Of a stretch of DNA of 50,608 nucleotides, positions 49,989-50,608 are shown in pieces. Location: positions 1 to 50,608 of the forward strand of contig NZ_JAHCKK010000024.1 in assembly GCF_026125825.1 (NCBI RefSeq), given 5' to 3'. The notes beneath the pieces were generated by a model. The model saw only the letters and a list, made by a program, of their open reading frames with translations, searched no databases and was not told the origin of the DNA. The position numbers and the translations under genes were made by a program. Within the stretch, counting starts at the first letter, position 1; every line of letters starts with the position of its first letter. This DNA comes from Hydrogenophaga sp. (GTDB taxonomy: Bacteria; Pseudomonadota; Gammaproteobacteria; Burkholderiales; Burkholderiaceae_C).

Positions 49989-50608
49989 TCAGGTGTTGTC
50001 CCCCCCTCGGGGGGAAGGCGACGCAGGGGGGAGTTGGGGGAGCTTCTTCACCCGGTAGGCGAACTGGCGCAGGGTGAGGCCCAGGCTCTGCGCCGCGCGC
50101 GACTGGTTGCCCTGGTGCCGGGCCAGGGCGTCGCGCAGGGCCTGGGCGCTGTGCGACTGCGCGCTCTGGTAGTCGCGCACCAGGGGGCGGGCCTGCCCGG
50201 CGGGGGCCGCCGCGCCCTGGGCCTGGGGCATGAAGCGCTCCAGCGTGGCCGCCGTCACCAGGGTGTGGTCGGCCAGCAGCACCAGCCGCTCGATCAGGTT
50301 GCCCAGCTCGCGGATGTTGCCCGGCCAGTCGTGCGCTTCCAGCCGCGCCAGGGCGTCGGGCGCGAGGTTCACGTTGCGCTGGTGCGCCTGGTTGGCCCGG
50401 TTCACGAAGTGCAGGGCCAGCGCGCGCACGTCCTCCCCGCGCTCGCGCAGGCTGGGCAGGCGGATCGGGATCACGTTGAGCCGGTAGTACAGGTCCTGCC
50501 GGAAGCGCCCGGCCTGCACCTCCTGCGCGAGGTCGCGGTTGGTGGCCGCGACCAGGCGCACGTTCACCTTCTGCTCGCGCGTGCCGCCCAGGCGCACCAG
50601 CGTGCCCT
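49989..50608 (-). CDS. Sigma-54-dependent activator (NifA/NorR type), partial
   Basis: This is the C-terminal part of an enhancer-binding protein; its 5' end lies beyond the right edge. The visible 205 residues hold the end of the AAA+ domain (VRLVAATNRDL sensor, FRQDLYYRLNVIPIRLPSLRERGEDV, then WPGNIRELGNLIERLVLL) and a Fis-type HTH (GNQSRAAQSLGLTLRQFAYRVKKL). The GAFTGA loop and sensor domain are not in view. It is on the same strand as the sulfurtransferase operon and just upstream of its dyad and sigma-54 promoter, so it probably controls them. The last residues are encoded by a C/G-rich repeat-like sequence. Confidence 0.9.
   Translation of the reverse strand, partial: GTLVRLGGTREQKVNVRLVAATNRDLAQEVQAGRFRQDLYYRLNVIPIRLPSLRERGEDVRALALHFVNRANQAHQRNVNLAPDALARLEAHDWPGNIRELGNLIERLVLLADHTLVTAATLERFMPQAQGAAAPAGQARPLVRDYQSAQSHSAQALRDALARHQGNQSRAAQSLGLTLRQFAYRVKKLPQLPPASPSPRGGDNT
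49990..50035 (+). repeat. C/G-rich repeat-like segment, copy 5 (inside the activator's 3' end)
   Basis: GTCCCCCCCTCGGGGGGAAG with GCGACGCAGGGGGG is a shortened copy of the intergenic repeat and forms the end of the coding sequence (SPSPRGGDNT). Confidence 0.5.

Overview
The window is high-GC, densely packed bacterial DNA. Gene content (LysR regulators in divergent pairs, GTP-type PEP carboxykinase, a split methionine synthase, a cyanate ABC transporter with cyanase) and a recurrent C/G-rich intergenic repeat suggest a betaproteobacterium of the Burkholderiales, most like the Comamonadaceae (Hydrogenophaga or a relative). This placement is inferred from protein style, not from a marker gene. 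No tRNA, rRNA, CRISPR array, insertion sequence or prophage was seen.

Layout. (1) 1-8.1 kb: a LysR regulator, a small membrane protein, an EamA transporter, then a divergent catabolic block. Leftward: flavin reductase, MarR regulator and transporter. Rightward: a nicX-type dihydroxypyridine dioxygenase, a nicD-type deformylase, a secreted NylB-like serine hydrolase and an acyl-CoA-dehydrogenase-fold flavoprotein without the usual catalytic Glu. It resembles the lower nicotinate/picolinate pathway but lacks recognisable nicF and nicE. (2) 8.1-14.2 kb: an M14 peptidase, two lipoproteins (one an M30-type metalloprotease), and dadA divergent from an ArgP-type regulator. (3) 14.2-24.3 kb: fasciclin protein, TetR, UspA, metallophosphoesterase, LysR, an unknown membrane protein, pckG, a 47-residue membrane protein, thioesterase, mechanosensitive channel and threonine ammonia-lyase. 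(4) 24.4-32.7 kb: a tandem AAA+ ATPase, an unknown protein, recQ with a rhodanese, the first module of a split metH, a yybP-ykoY manganese riboswitch ahead of a TerC/Alx-family protein, and a cNMP-binding protein. (5) 32.8-38.6 kb: a PAS histidine kinase/LuxR-type response regulator pair followed by an ABC transporter and cyanase, preceded by a good sigma-54 promoter. This points to cyanate use under nitrogen control. (6) 38.7-45.8 kb: an AmpR-like regulator divergent from a class A beta-lactamase, two pirins, LysR, an RlmN/Cfr-type methyltransferase, what looks like a degenerate helicase domain, and an XRE-type regulator. (7) 45.8-50.6 kb: a tightly coupled operon of sulfurtransferase, OsmC-like protein, SfnB/DszC-like flavoprotein and rubredoxin-fused reductase. 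A sigma-54 promoter and a 13-bp-arm inverted repeat lie between it and a sigma-54 activator gene that runs off the right edge.

The most unusual system is block 7: a sigma-54-driven thiol/sulfur redox operon with its own activator next to a strong dyad. Other items to follow up are the incomplete pyridine-degradation block, two matching TAGGG-N4-CCCTA dyads, the ATPase-dead helicase-like protein, and an intergenic repeat that has become the N-terminus of the MarR regulator.
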